DNA of 64,000 bases from an uncultured Haliea sp. (GTDB lineage Bacteria > Pseudomonadota > Gammaproteobacteria > Pseudomonadales > Halieaceae), in NCBI GenBank assembly GCA_913061145.1, contig CAJXUQ010000002.1, positions 1 to 64,000 of the forward strand. Direction: 5' to 3'. Below the pieces are notes generated by a model. That model did no database searches, had not been told where the DNA came from, and worked only from the letters and a program-made list of their open reading frames with translations. This document shows, in pieces, positions 1 through 12,656 of this stretch. The stretch's first letter is position 1. Every line of letters begins with the position of its first letter. Both the position numbers and the translations under genes were made by a program.

Positions 1-48
1 CGAGATTTCTGCCTGTCTCGTGGGCTCGGAGATGTGTATAAGAGACAG
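1..48 (+). other. Illumina Nextera adapter contamination (not genomic)
   Basis: Bases 15-48 equal the 34-base Nextera read-2 transposase adapter, ending in the 19-base Tn5 mosaic end at 30-48. Bases 7-14 (TTCTGCCT) match an i7 index as written in the adapter oligo (N703 from memory), and bases 1-6 (CGAGAT) are the end of the P7 sequence. The block therefore reads P7 end, index, adapter, insert. It is library sequence left on a contig end. Translated in frame with ccmF it yields the artefactual peptide MYKRQ. Confidence 0.97.
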
Positions 49-1260
49 GTGCATTCGCTGGCGGCCACCGAGAAACGCGGCCTGTTCAAGAGCTGGACAG
101 TGTTGCTCGCCATTTTTGCCTTCTCACTGAGCCTGTTGGGGACCTTCCTGGTGCGTTCGGGTGTGTTGACCTCGGTGCACGCCTTCGCCACGGATCCCGC
201 ACGTGGCATGTTCATTCTGGTTTTTCTGGGCATCGTCACCGGCGGTTCGCTGGTGCTCTACGCTCTGCGCGCCCCGGCCGTGGCGAGCCGGGTGAGTTTC
301 GCCTGGATTTCCCGTGAATCCCTGCTGCTGGTAAACAACGTGGTGTTTCTGGTGGCCACGCTGACCGTCCTCTTCGGCACGCTGTTTCCGCTGCTCATGG
401 ACGCCCTCGGGCAGGGTAAGTACTCCGTCGGCCCGCCGTACTTCAATGCCGTATTCATTCCCTTGATGGCCCTGCTGGTACCCTTCATGACGGTTGGGCC
501 ATTATCGCGCTGGAAGCGTGACAGTACCCGTCGCTGGAAGGCGGAGCTGCTGGTGCCCGCGCTGGTCACCCTGGGTTGCGCGCTCACGCTGCCGCTGCTG
601 CATGCGGGTGATTACAACGTCTGGGTGGCTCTGGCGGTGCTGTTTGCCGGCTGGCTGGTGGTGGGCCTGCTCCGCGATATCGCCAACCGGGTGCGCCACA
701 GTGCCTCCCTCGCGGTAGGTCTGGCCCGTCTTACGCCCAGTTACTGGGGCATGGTGGTGGCGCACATTGGCTTCGCCGCCACGATTATCGGTGTCGTGCT
801 CACCAGCCAGTACAACATCGAACACGACCTCAAGATGAGTCCGGGCGATAGCGATACCCTGGCCGGTTACGAATTCCGCTTTATCGATGTGCGCACGGTA
901 CAGGGACCCAATTTCGTCGCTGATGAGGCGCGCTTTGTGGTGTATCGGGATGGCCGCGAGGTGGTTCGCCTGGCCCCGCAGAAACGTCGTTATCTGGCCA
1001 GTGGCAGTGTCATGACGGAGGCCTCGATCGACGCCGGTATATTCCGTGACCTGTTTGTCGCCATGGGCGAACCGGTGGGTACGGCGGGCGCGTGGGCGAT
1101 CCGCCTGCACTACAAGCCTTTTGTGCGCTGGATGTGGGCCGGGGCCCTGTTGATGGCCGTGGGCGGCTTCCTGACGGTTGCCGACAAGCGCTATCGTCGC
1201 CAGCGCAGCGCGGCGCGAGACAGTCTGCGGCAAGGGGGTGTGCGTGGCGCCCAGGCTTAA
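49..1260 (+). CDS. ccmF: Cytochrome c maturation heme lyase subunit CcmF, 5'-truncated
   Basis: C-terminal 403 residues of CcmF, the multi-spanning inner-membrane protein that with CcmH/CcmI ligates heme to apocytochrome c in the periplasm. Several hydrophobic helices are visible, including LFKSWTVLLAIFAFSLSLLG and the following LVRSGVLTSVHAFATDP. The large periplasmic loop and final helix (LLMAVGGFLTVADKRYRR) are present. Full-length CcmF is about 650 residues, so roughly the first third, including the tryptophan-rich heme-binding segment, is missing because the contig begins here. The ATG at 34 lies in adapter sequence and is not a start. The 3' end overlaps ccmG by 17 bases, as expected in a ccm operon. 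Confidence 0.95.
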   Translation: MHSLAATEKRGLFKSWTVLLAIFAFSLSLLGTFLVRSGVLTSVHAFATDPARGMFILVFLGIVTGGSLVLYALRAPAVASRVSFAWISRESLLLVNNVVFLVATLTVLFGTLFPLLMDALGQGKYSVGPPYFNAVFIPLMALLVPFMTVGPLSRWKRDSTRRWKAELLVPALVTLGCALTLPLLHAGDYNVWVALAVLFAGWLVVGLLRDIANRVRHSASLAVGLARLTPSYWGMVVAHIGFAATIIGVVLTSQYNIEHDLKMSPGDSDTLAGYEFRFIDVRTVQGPNFVADEARFVVYRDGREVVRLAPQKRRYLASGSVMTEASIDAGIFRDLFVAMGEPVGTAGAWAIRLHYKPFVRWMWAGALLMAVGGFLTVADKRYRRQRSAARDSLRQGGVRGAQA

Positions 1261-1786
1261 GCTGTTCCTGCCCCTGTTGATTTTTGTTGTGCTTGCAGGC
1301 TTCCTGTACCGCGGGCTGTCGCTGGATCCGATGGCGCTACCCTCCGCGCTTATCGACAAGCCCCTGCCCGCGTTTACCCTCACCGCTCTGGCGGACGGTC
1401 GCGAGCTCTCCCGCGAGGACGTGATTGGTGAGCCCGCGCTGTTCAACGTCTGGGCGACCTGGTGTATTTCCTGTCGCGCCGAGCACCCCTATCTACAGCG
1501 GTTGGCCGACAGCGGCGTGCCGATATACGGTATCAACTACAAGGACGAGGACGAGGCCGCACGCCGCTGGCTGCGTGAGCTGGGCGACCCCTACCGAGCC
1601 AATATTGTCGATCGCGAGGGCACGCTGGGGGTGGATCTTGGCGTCTATGGCGCACCCGAGACCTATCTGGTCGATGCCGCCGGTGTGATTCGCTACCGCC
1701 ATGTTGGCGTGGTAGATGACCGGGTCTGGCGCGACACCCTCGAGCCGATCTGGCGCGAAGTGCTGGCCATGGGGCAGCAGCCGTGA
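1244..1786 (+). CDS. ccmG: Periplasmic thiol:disulfide oxidoreductase CcmG (DsbE)
   Basis: A 180-residue membrane-anchored thioredoxin-fold protein that reduces apocytochrome c cysteines before heme ligation. An N-terminal anchor helix (about residues 5-22) is followed by the thioredoxin domain with the redox motif WCISC (C74 and C77) and the cis-proline region GAPETYLVD. The start chosen is GTG 1244, preceded by AAGGGGG at 1232-1238. An earlier GTG at 1238 would overlap that ribosome site. The gene lies between ccmF and ccmH with overlaps at both ends, which implies translational coupling. Confidence 0.93.
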   Translation: MAPRLKLFLPLLIFVVLAGFLYRGLSLDPMALPSALIDKPLPAFTLTALADGRELSREDVIGEPALFNVWATWCISCRAEHPYLQRLADSGVPIYGINYKDEDEAARRWLRELGDPYRANIVDREGTLGVDLGVYGAPETYLVDAAGVIRYRHVGVVDDRVWRDTLEPIWREVLAMGQQP

Positions 1787-2247
1787 AGGTGAGATTGCTG
1801 TCACTGTGCGCCCTGTTGCTACTGACTGTACACTCAGGCGCGGTCATTGAGACCTACGAGTTCAGCACCCCGGCGCTGGAGGCGCGCTATCAGCTGCTCA
1901 GTGAGGAGTTGCGTTGTCCCAAGTGCCAGAACCAGAATATTGCCGACTCCAATGCGCCGATCTCCCAGGACCTGCGTCGCCTGCTGCACCAGCAACTGGA
2001 GGCCGGCGCCAGCGATGAAGAAATCCTTGAGTTCATGGTCGCGCGCTATGGCGAATTCGTGCGTTACCGGCCCGCTTTCAATGCCGCTACCGCGGTGCTG
2101 TGGCTGGCACCGCTGATCCTGCTGCTCGCGGGGGTGGCTGGCCTGCTGTTGATTCTGCGCGGTCGGCGCGACGGCGCGGCCTCACTGACCGAGGATGATC
2201 AGGCACAGCTCGCCGCCTTGCTGCAGACACCGGAGAAAGACGCTTGA
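1783..2247 (+). CDS. ccmH: Cytochrome c-type biogenesis protein CcmH
   Basis: A 154-residue protein with a signal peptide (about residues 1-20), then the family motif LRCPKCQNQNIADSNAPI with redox cysteines C45 and C48, and a C-terminal membrane helix around residues 104-124. CcmH handles apocytochrome thiols together with CcmG and CcmF on the periplasmic face. The GTG start at 1783 overlaps the ccmG stop (GTGA). The length matches the short CcmH of organisms that have a separate ccmI, which follows here. Confidence 0.94.
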   Translation: MKVRLLSLCALLLLTVHSGAVIETYEFSTPALEARYQLLSEELRCPKCQNQNIADSNAPISQDLRRLLHQQLEAGASDEEILEFMVARYGEFVRYRPAFNAATAVLWLAPLILLLAGVAGLLLILRGRRDGAASLTEDDQAQLAALLQTPEKDA

Positions 2248-3425
2248 CAACATTCCTGTTCGCCTGCGCCGGCCTGGTCGTGCTCAGTGGCCTGTTTCTG
2301 CTGTTCCCGGGTTGGGCGGCGAAGCGACCGATCGACGATGGTGCACAGGCCAATCTCGACTGGTACCGGCTGCGCCGCGCCGAACTGGCAGAGGCCGGTG
2401 AGACCGACCTGGAAACCGACACGCAACTGCGGTTGCTGGAAGACCAGCAGGGACAGGAGGGAGCGGCGCCAGCGCAGCCTGCGCGCCATGCCTTTCCACT
2501 GTGGGCGCTGCTGCCGCTGGTCGGGTTGATGTCGGCGTGGCTCTACCATGAACTGGGGGCCGTCACCGATGTCCAGATTGCCCGCCAACTCGGCGCCCTG
2601 GGTGAGGCGCCCAGCGAGGCGCAGCTGCTGCAGCTGATGGACGCGATCGAAGCGCGCGCCGTACAGCGTCCGGACAATCTGCACTACCTTGCGCTGCTGG
2701 GGCGTTACCAGATGGGGCAGGGGGAGTTCGCGCTTGCCGCGGAAACCTACGACAGGATGGTGCAGGCGGCACCGGAGGACCCGCAGGGACTCGCCTACGC
2801 CGCCCAGGCGCGTTATCTGGCGGATGGTCGTACCCTGAATGCCACTGCACAGGCCCGTGCCGAGCAGGCTCTGGCCATCGACCCGCAGCAGCGGACTGCG
2901 CTGGGTTTGCTGGGTATGGCGGCGTTTGAGCGAGGGCAGTTCCGCGCCGCCATTCAGTACTGGGAGCGTCTCATCGTGATGGAAGCACCCGGCAGTGAGG
3001 GGCAGCAGCTGATCGCTGGCGTGATCGCCGAGGCGCGCCAGCGTCTGGGGGAGGAACCGGTCGAGTCGCTCACTGACATCACTCCCGGTGTCACGGTGCG
3101 GGTCACCTTGCCTGAAGGCGCTGAACTGGCCGACTCTGACACGGTATTCGTGCTCGCCCGTGCCGCCGCCAGCGAAAGCCGGATGCCGATCGCAGTACAG
3201 CGGCTGGCGGCCAGTCAGCTCCCGGCGACCCTGCGCCTGGACGACAGCAGTTCCATGGCGGGCCAGAAGCTGTCGGAGGCGGGCGAGATTCTGGTGCTGG
3301 TGCAGGTGTCGCCCGCGGGCACCCCCGGCGAAGAAAATGCCACCTGGCTGGGCCGCCTTGGCCCCTTGCAGCCTTCTTTGTCAGATGAGCCCCGGCTGAT
3401 CACACTCGCACCCCGGCAGGGGTGA
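2244..3425 (+). CDS. ccmI: Cytochrome c biogenesis factor CcmI (TPR apocytochrome chaperone)
   Basis: A 393-residue protein with two N-terminal membrane helices (about 1-22 and 90-106) enclosing a cytoplasmic loop, followed by a periplasmic TPR-like region (LHYLALLGRYQMGQGEFALA, then similar repeats to about residue 270). A C-terminal domain begins around residue 275. CcmI presents apocytochrome c to the heme ligation complex. The TTG start at 2244 overlaps the ccmH stop, with GGAG at 2231-2234 as ribosome site. This is the last gene of the ccm run. A 144-base gap precedes smc. Confidence 0.9.
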   Translation: MTTFLFACAGLVVLSGLFLLFPGWAAKRPIDDGAQANLDWYRLRRAELAEAGETDLETDTQLRLLEDQQGQEGAAPAQPARHAFPLWALLPLVGLMSAWLYHELGAVTDVQIARQLGALGEAPSEAQLLQLMDAIEARAVQRPDNLHYLALLGRYQMGQGEFALAAETYDRMVQAAPEDPQGLAYAAQARYLADGRTLNATAQARAEQALAIDPQQRTALGLLGMAAFERGQFRAAIQYWERLIVMEAPGSEGQQLIAGVIAEARQRLGEEPVESLTDITPGVTVRVTLPEGAELADSDTVFVLARAAASESRMPIAVQRLAASQLPATLRLDDSSSMAGQKLSEAGEILVLVQVSPAGTPGEENATWLGRLGPLQPSLSDEPRLITLAPRQG

Positions 3426-3569
3426 TGTCACATTCGCCCCCCTCAGGCATAGTGTTGCCAGAGGAAGTTGGGTACACTACATCTAGTATCAGCGGGGTGG
3501 CACACAAGCCGGATTTTTGGGTTTAAATGCTATATAAAACAGAAAGTTACAAAACAAAATTAAAGTGAT

Positions 3570-6500
3570 ATGCGACTAAAATCCATCAAGCTGGCCGGCT
3601 TCAAGTCGTTTGTCGATCCCACCACTGTTAACTTCCCCAGTAACATGTGTGCCGTGGTAGGCCCCAATGGGTGCGGCAAATCCAACGTCATTGATGCCGT
3701 ACGCTGGGTGATGGGGGAGAGTTCCGCGAAGAATCTGCGCGGAGAATCGATGACCGATGTCATTTTCAATGGCTCGATCAACCGCCAACCGGTGGGACAG
3801 GCCTCCATCGAGCTGGTGTTCGACAACAGCGATGGCGGTGTCGGCGGTGAGTATGCCAGTTACGCTGAAATCTCCATCAAGCGTCTGGTCACTCGGGAGG
3901 CGCAGTCTGAATATTTCCTGAATGGCGCACGCTGTCGACGCCGGGACATTACCGACATCTTCCTGGGTACCGGGCTCGGCCCGCGCAGCTATGCGATCAT
4001 CGAGCAGGGCATGATCTCGCGCCTCATCGAATCGCGTCCCGAAGACCTGCGCGTGTTTATCGAGGAGGCGGCGGGTATCTCCAAGTACAAGGAGCGGCGC
4101 AAGGAAACCGAGAACCGCATGCGTCGCACCATGGAAAACCTGGAGCGTCTCACCGACCTGCGCGACGAGTTGCAGCGCCAGTTGCAGCATCTGCAGCGGC
4201 AGGCCCAGGCGGCTGAGAAATACAGCGAACTCAAGGCGGAAGAGCGTACCCTGAGGGCCCAGCTTTACGCGCTGCAGTGGCAGCAGCTGGATGGCCAGGC
4301 GCGTCAGTGTGGCCAGGCGATCGGTGAACTGGAGGTGCGGCTGGAGGCGGTGAACGCCGAGCACCAGCAGGTGGATACCGGCATCGAGCAGCATCGCCAG
4401 GATTACACCGAGCGCACAGACAGCTTCAATGCGGTGCAGGCGACCTACTACGCGCTGGGTGCCGAGGTGGCGCGGCTGGAGCAGGCCATCAAGTTCCAGA
4501 AAGAGCGCGCGCAGCAACTGCATGCCGATCTTCGTCAGGCGCTGAGCAGTCTCGACGAGGCGCAGGCACATCTGCAGCAGGATCAGGACAAGCTGAGAGC
4601 CTGGGAGCAGGAGCTGGAGACGCTGGAGCCGGAGCTGGAGCTGCTGCAGGCGGCGGAGGAAGAGTCCGCCAATGCGCTGCAGGAAGCCGAAGAGGCCATG
4701 CTGCACTGGCAGCAACAGTGGGATGAATTCAATCACCAGGCAGCGGCGCCACGACAGCAGGCGGAGGTGCAGCAGTCGCGTATCCAGCACCTGGAACAGG
4801 CTCAGCAGCGTTTGCAGCGACGGGTACAGCAGCTGGAGGAAGAGCGTGCTGGTCTGGTGGTCGGTGACGATGACGCCGATCTGGAGGCGGTGGCCGAAGA
4901 CATCGCCCTGCTGGAGGAGCAGATGGCTGCCGCCGAGCTGCGCAGCGATGAGCGGGTCGAGGCGCTGGCGGCGGCGCGCGAGGAAGAGACTCACCTGTCC
5001 GCGCAGCTGAACGAGAGTCGCTCACGCCTGCAGCAGCTGCGCGGCCGGCAGGCCTCGCTGGAGGCATTGCAGCAGGCGGCGACGGAAGATCGAGACCAGG
5101 GTGTCAGCCAGTGGCTGGCGGCGCAGGGGCTGCAGGCGCAGCCTCGACTGTTGGAACAGCTGCAGGTTGAGGACGGCTGGCAACAGGCGGTTGAAACAGC
5201 GCTGGGTGATTATCTGCAGGCGGTCTGCGTAGAGCAATTGGGAGACCTGGCCGATTCCCTGCAGGCGCTGGAGCAGGGACAGGTCAGCCTGGTCCAGCGC
5301 GGCGTCGCAGAGGCTCCGTCGAGCTCCGACTATCTTGCATCTCGCGTGCAGGGGCCTGCGGCGGTCGCAAGCCTGCTGGCGGGTGTCCGTGTGGCACCCG
5401 ACCTGCCCTCCGCGCTGCAGCTGCGCAACCAGCTGGCGGCCGGTGAATCGGTGATTACCGCGGACGGTATCTGGCTGGGTCGCGATTGGCTGCGGGTGGC
5501 CCGTCCCGGTCAGCAGGCGGGGGGCGTCATCCAGCGCCAGCAGGAGCTGGAGCGTCTGGTGCAGGAGGTCGATGTCACTGCGCAGCAGGTCTCTGAGCTC
5601 GAGGAATCCCAGGCCGAGCTTCGCGAACGGCAACAGGGCCTGGAGAACCAGCGCCAGGACAGCCAGCGTGAGCAGCAGCAGCTGGCGCGGCAGCATGCTG
5701 AGCTGCGAGCTGCCCTGTCGGCGCAGCAGGCGCGTATGGAGCAAATCGGTGCTCGTCGCGAGCGCCTGGCCTCGGATATCGCCGATACCCGCGGTCAGTT
5801 TACGCAGGAGCAGGAGTCGGTTGCGGAAGCCCGGCTGCTGCTTGCGGAGGCCATCGAGCGGATGGAGACTGACTCCCGCCAGCGCGAGGAACTGCTGGCA
5901 CGTCGGGATGCAGCGCGCAACCAGCTCGATACTGTGCGGCAGAAGGCGCGTCACGACAAGGATGCGGCGCACCAGTCCGCAATGCGTCACCAGTCACTGC
6001 AAACACAGCTGCGTGGCGTGACGGAAACCATGGAACGTGCGCGCTCCCAGGTGACCCAACTGGAGGAGCGGCGGGAGTCCCTGCAGGGCAGCCTGATGGA
6101 GAGTGACGATCCGGTGGTCGCTTTACAGCAGGAGCTCGAGGAACAGCTGGCGCTGCGGCTCGCCTCTGAAGCAGAGCTGACCCAGGCGCGGCAGGCGGTG
6201 GCGGAGGTGGAGCACGCGCTGCGCCAGGCAGAACAGCAGCGGGCGGCGATTGAGCAGCGCGCCCAGTCGGTGCGCGCCGACCTGGAGCAACAGCGTTTGC
6301 AACAGCAGGGCCTGCAGGTGCAGCGAGATAACGTGCTGCGCCAGCTGCGGGAGCTGGACCAAGAGGTCGACACCGTGCTGGCCGGGATGCCCGAGGGCGC
6401 CAACGAGGCGGAGTGGCAGAGTGCTCTCGAGCGGGTGGCGGCCCGTGTGGCCAGGCTGGGGCCCATCAACCTCGCGGCGATAGACGAATATGCCCTGCAG

Positions 6501-7070
6501 TCTGAGCGCAAGCAGTACCTGGATGCCCAGAACGAGGATCTGGAAACCGCGCTGGAAACCCTCGCCTCGGCGATCCGCAAGATCGACAAGGAGACACGCA
6601 GCCGATTCCGCGACACCTTCGACAAGGTGAACTCAGGGCTGCAGGACCTGTTTCCGCGCGTGTTCGGTGGCGGCAACGCGTATCTGGAGATGACCGGCGA
6701 CGACCTCCTGGATACGGGCATCACCATCATGGCCCGCCCCCCCGGCAAGAAGAACAGCACTATCCACCTGCTGTCGGGTGGCGAGAAGGCGCTGACCGCG
6801 ATCGCCCTGGTGTTTTCGATTTTCCAGCTTAATCCCGCCCCGTTCTGTATGCTTGACGAAGTGGACGCGCCGCTGGACGATGCCAACGTGGGCAGGTATG
6901 CACGCATGGTCAAGGAAATGTCCGAGAAAGTGCAGTTCATCTACATTACCCACAACAAGATATCCATGGAATTGGCGGACCAGTTGATGGGTGTCACCAT
7001 GCACGAACCCGGTGTGTCCCGTCTGGTGACGGTGGACGTCGAAGAGGCAGCGGAACTGGCGGCGAGTTAG
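3570..7070 (+). CDS. smc: Chromosome segregation ATPase SMC
   Basis: A full-length 1166-residue SMC protein for chromosome compaction and segregation. It starts with MRLKSIKLAGFKSFVDPTTV. The Walker A motif GPNGCGKSN is at residues 31-39. Long glutamine/glutamate-rich coiled coils flank a central hinge at roughly residues 510-650. The ABC signature LSGGEK is near residue 1068 and Walker B FCMLDEVDAPL near 1092. The upstream 50 bases are distinctly AT-rich, with only a weak ribosome site. zipA follows 29 bases downstream, a smc-zipA-ligA order also seen in pseudomonads. The large antisense reading frames across this gene are shadows of its biased codons. Confidence 0.96.
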   Translation: MRLKSIKLAGFKSFVDPTTVNFPSNMCAVVGPNGCGKSNVIDAVRWVMGESSAKNLRGESMTDVIFNGSINRQPVGQASIELVFDNSDGGVGGEYASYAEISIKRLVTREAQSEYFLNGARCRRRDITDIFLGTGLGPRSYAIIEQGMISRLIESRPEDLRVFIEEAAGISKYKERRKETENRMRRTMENLERLTDLRDELQRQLQHLQRQAQAAEKYSELKAEERTLRAQLYALQWQQLDGQARQCGQAIGELEVRLEAVNAEHQQVDTGIEQHRQDYTERTDSFNAVQATYYALGAEVARLEQAIKFQKERAQQLHADLRQALSSLDEAQAHLQQDQDKLRAWEQELETLEPELELLQAAEEESANALQEAEEAMLHWQQQWDEFNHQAAAPRQQAEVQQSRIQHLEQAQQRLQRRVQQLEEERAGLVVGDDDADLEAVAEDIALLEEQMAAAELRSDERVEALAAAREEETHLSAQLNESRSRLQQLRGRQASLEALQQAATEDRDQGVSQWLAAQGLQAQPRLLEQLQVEDGWQQAVETALGDYLQAVCVEQLGDLADSLQALEQGQVSLVQRGVAEAPSSSDYLASRVQGPAAVASLLAGVRVAPDLPSALQLRNQLAAGESVITADGIWLGRDWLRVARPGQQAGGVIQRQQELERLVQEVDVTAQQVSELEESQAELRERQQGLENQRQDSQREQQQLARQHAELRAALSAQQARMEQIGARRERLASDIADTRGQFTQEQESVAEARLLLAEAIERMETDSRQREELLARRDAARNQLDTVRQKARHDKDAAHQSAMRHQSLQTQLRGVTETMERARSQVTQLEERRESLQGSLMESDDPVVALQQELEEQLALRLASEAELTQARQAVAEVEHALRQAEQQRAAIEQRAQSVRADLEQQRLQQQGLQVQRDNVLRQLRELDQEVDTVLAGMPEGANEAEWQSALERVAARVARLGPINLAAIDEYALQSERKQYLDAQNEDLETALETLASAIRKIDKETRSRFRDTFDKVNSGLQDLFPRVFGGGNAYLEMTGDDLLDTGITIMARPPGKKNSTIHLLSGGEKALTAIALVFSIFQLNPAPFCMLDEVDAPLDDANVGRYARMVKEMSEKVQFIYITHNKISMELADQLMGVTMHEPGVSRLVTVDVEEAAELAAS

Positions 7071-7099
7071 GACAAGCGGAGGAAGCGGGCGCAGCTGTG

Positions 7100-10706
<3,607 letters not shown>

Positions 10707-10874
10707 GGTGGTTCAATAATCCTGCCAGCGTCGCAGTAAACAGCTCCTGGTGCACGTCGGGAGCGCGAATTGGCCCTGCGTGTAGATGCAAACCACCGGG
10801 CTTTGTGACACACTTTCAAGGTGTGCCATCATGGTCGCGAGCCCGCTACATAACGTTCAAAACAGGTCTTCGCT

Positions 10875-12653
10875 GTGAACCCAACTGATATCAAGAACCC
10901 CGAGTACTTCCACAAAGTCGTGGACTGCCAGTATGCCTGCCCGGCGCATACACCGGTCCCGGAATACATTCGGCTGATTGCCGCAGGCCGCTACGACGAT
11001 GCCTACATGGTGAACTGGGAATCCAACGTGTTCCCGGGCATTCTCGGTCGCACCTGCGACCGGCCCTGCGAGCCCGCCTGTCGGCGCGGCCGCATCGCCA
11101 AGGGTGAGGAGCCGGTGGCCATCTGTCGCCTGAAGCGTGTTGCGGCCGACAACAAGACCGATATCAGCGAGCGGCTGCCGCGCATCCCGGAGCAGAAGAA
11201 CGGCAAGCGTATCGCACTCATCGGTGCCGGGCCGGCATCGCTGACGGTAGCGCGTGACCTCATGCCACTGGGGTACGACATCGACATCTACGACAACCAG
11301 TTTGCCGGTGGCGGTATGATGCGCAGCCAGATTCCGTCCTTCCGGCTGCCGGCCTCGGTGCTGGATGAGGAGGTCGGATACATCCTCGACATGGGCGTGG
11401 TGACACATTTCAATACCGAAGTTACCAGCCTGAAAAGCGTACTCGAAAAGGACTACGATGCGGTGTTTGTGGGCACCGGTGCGCCCCGCGGACGGGGCCT
11501 GAATCTGCCCGGTCTCGAGGAGGCCGGGAAGCGCGTGCACATCGGTATCGACTGGCTGGCCAGCGTTGCGTTCGAGCACACCAGCAGTATCGGCAAGCGC
11601 GTACTGGTACTGGGGGGCGGAAATACCGCGATGGACTGCTGCCGCACCTCGCGCCGTCTCGGCGGTGAAGATGTGCGGGTTGTGGTGCGCAGCCCGTTTG
11701 CCGACATGAAGGCGTCGCCGTGGGAAAAAGAGGATGCCATGCACGAGGGCATTCCGATTTACGACAACCACGTGCCCAAGGAATTCGTGGTCGAGAATGG
11801 CGAGCTGAAAGGTATGCTCTTCGAGAAAGTCGAGGCGCAGTACGACGAGAACGGCAAGCGCAGCCTGGTGCCCACGGGTGAGGACCTTGTGTTCATGGAA
11901 GCCGACGATGTGCTGATGGCCATCGGCCAGGATAACGCCTTTCCCTGGGTGGAGCGCGATCTCGGCATTGAGTTTGACAACTGGGACATGCCGGTCGTCG
12001 ACAAGGTGACTTTCCAGTCGACCAACCCGCGGGTGTTCTTCGGCGGTGATGCCGCATTCGGGCCAGAAAACGTCATCACCGCGGTGGCCCACGGTCACCA
12101 GGCCGCCATCAGTATCGACCTGTTCTGTCGTGCCGAGCCCGTCACCAACCGCCCGGCGCCGATGACCAACCTGGTCAGCCAGAAAATGGGTATCCACGAG
12201 TGGAGCTACGACAACCAGGTGGAGAACGACAAGCGTTTCGTGGTGCCCATGGCGCCGCTCGAGGAAACGCTGCGCAACCGCAAGCTCGAGGTGGAACTCG
12301 GCTTCGACCTGAGCACGGGGTTCAAGGAGGCCGAGCGCTGTCTCAATTGCGACGTGCAAACCGTGTTCGACACCCCGCGCTGCATCGAATGTGATGCCTG
12401 CGTCGATATCTGTCCGACGGACTGCATTTCCTTTGTCGAGAATGCGGAGGAATCGGAACTTCGCACGCGCCTCAGCGCAGCGGCGGGCAATCTGGCACAG
12501 GACCTCTACGTCTCTACGGAGCTGCCCACGCAGCGCGTGATGGTCAAGGACGAGAACGTCTGCCTGCACTGCGGGCTCTGTGCCGAGCGCTGCCCCACTT
12601 CAGCCTGGGACATGCAGAAATTTCTCTACAGCGTTACCAAAGCGGGGCAATAA
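10875..12653 (+). CDS. FAD-dependent NAD(P)H oxidoreductase with ferredoxin domains, 2-oxoacid oxidoreductase electron-transfer subunit
   Basis: A 592-residue iron-sulfur flavoprotein. The N-terminal GltD/dihydropyrimidine-dehydrogenase-type cluster domain has cysteines in CQYACPAHTP, TCDRPCEPAC and CRLKR. An FAD-binding motif (ALIGAGPASLTVARDL) and an NAD(P)-binding motif (VLVLGGGNTAMDCC) follow. The C-terminal part holds two [4Fe-4S] motifs, CIECDACVDICP from C503 and CLHCGLCAERCP from C563. The GTG start at 10875 is preceded by CAGG. Three bases separate it from the gamma-alpha subunit gene, so this is probably the module that passes electrons from 2-oxoacid oxidation to NAD(P) or ferredoxin. 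The layout resembles, from memory, the 2-oxoglutarate:NADP oxidoreductases of aromatic-degrading Azoarcus/Thauera. Confidence 0.85.
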   Translation: MNPTDIKNPEYFHKVVDCQYACPAHTPVPEYIRLIAAGRYDDAYMVNWESNVFPGILGRTCDRPCEPACRRGRIAKGEEPVAICRLKRVAADNKTDISERLPRIPEQKNGKRIALIGAGPASLTVARDLMPLGYDIDIYDNQFAGGGMMRSQIPSFRLPASVLDEEVGYILDMGVVTHFNTEVTSLKSVLEKDYDAVFVGTGAPRGRGLNLPGLEEAGKRVHIGIDWLASVAFEHTSSIGKRVLVLGGGNTAMDCCRTSRRLGGEDVRVVVRSPFADMKASPWEKEDAMHEGIPIYDNHVPKEFVVENGELKGMLFEKVEAQYDENGKRSLVPTGEDLVFMEADDVLMAIGQDNAFPWVERDLGIEFDNWDMPVVDKVTFQSTNPRVFFGGDAAFGPENVITAVAHGHQAAISIDLFCRAEPVTNRPAPMTNLVSQKMGIHEWSYDNQVENDKRFVVPMAPLEETLRNRKLEVELGFDLSTGFKEAERCLNCDVQTVFDTPRCIECDACVDICPTDCISFVENAEESELRTRLSAAAGNLAQDLYVSTELPTQRVMVKDENVCLHCGLCAERCPTSAWDMQKFLYSVTKAGQ

Positions 12654-12656
12654 ACC

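Noticed and set aside
34-48. ATG within the first bases giving a ccmF start MYKRQ
   Set aside because: These bases are adapter, not genome. The real ccmF start lies upstream of the contig.
3426-3569. Promoter for smc
   Set aside because: TATAAA at 3533-3538 is a fair -10 and the leader is AT-rich, but no -35 lies at a suitable distance, so no promoter is annotated.
3576-4994. 472-residue minus-strand frame opposite smc
   Set aside because: It is a leucine/glutamine-rich shadow of smc coiled-coil codons with no recognisable domain, and the plus strand is clearly coding.
10803-10832. TTGTGA...CATCAT promoter and CACAC/GTGTG dyad before the oxidoreductase operon
   Set aside because: The -10 is weak and the dyad is short. 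The region probably holds the promoter but the elements are not convincing.
10857-12569. 570-residue minus-strand frame opposite the flavoprotein gene
   Set aside because: Histidine/valine-rich shadow caused by GC-biased third positions; no family features.
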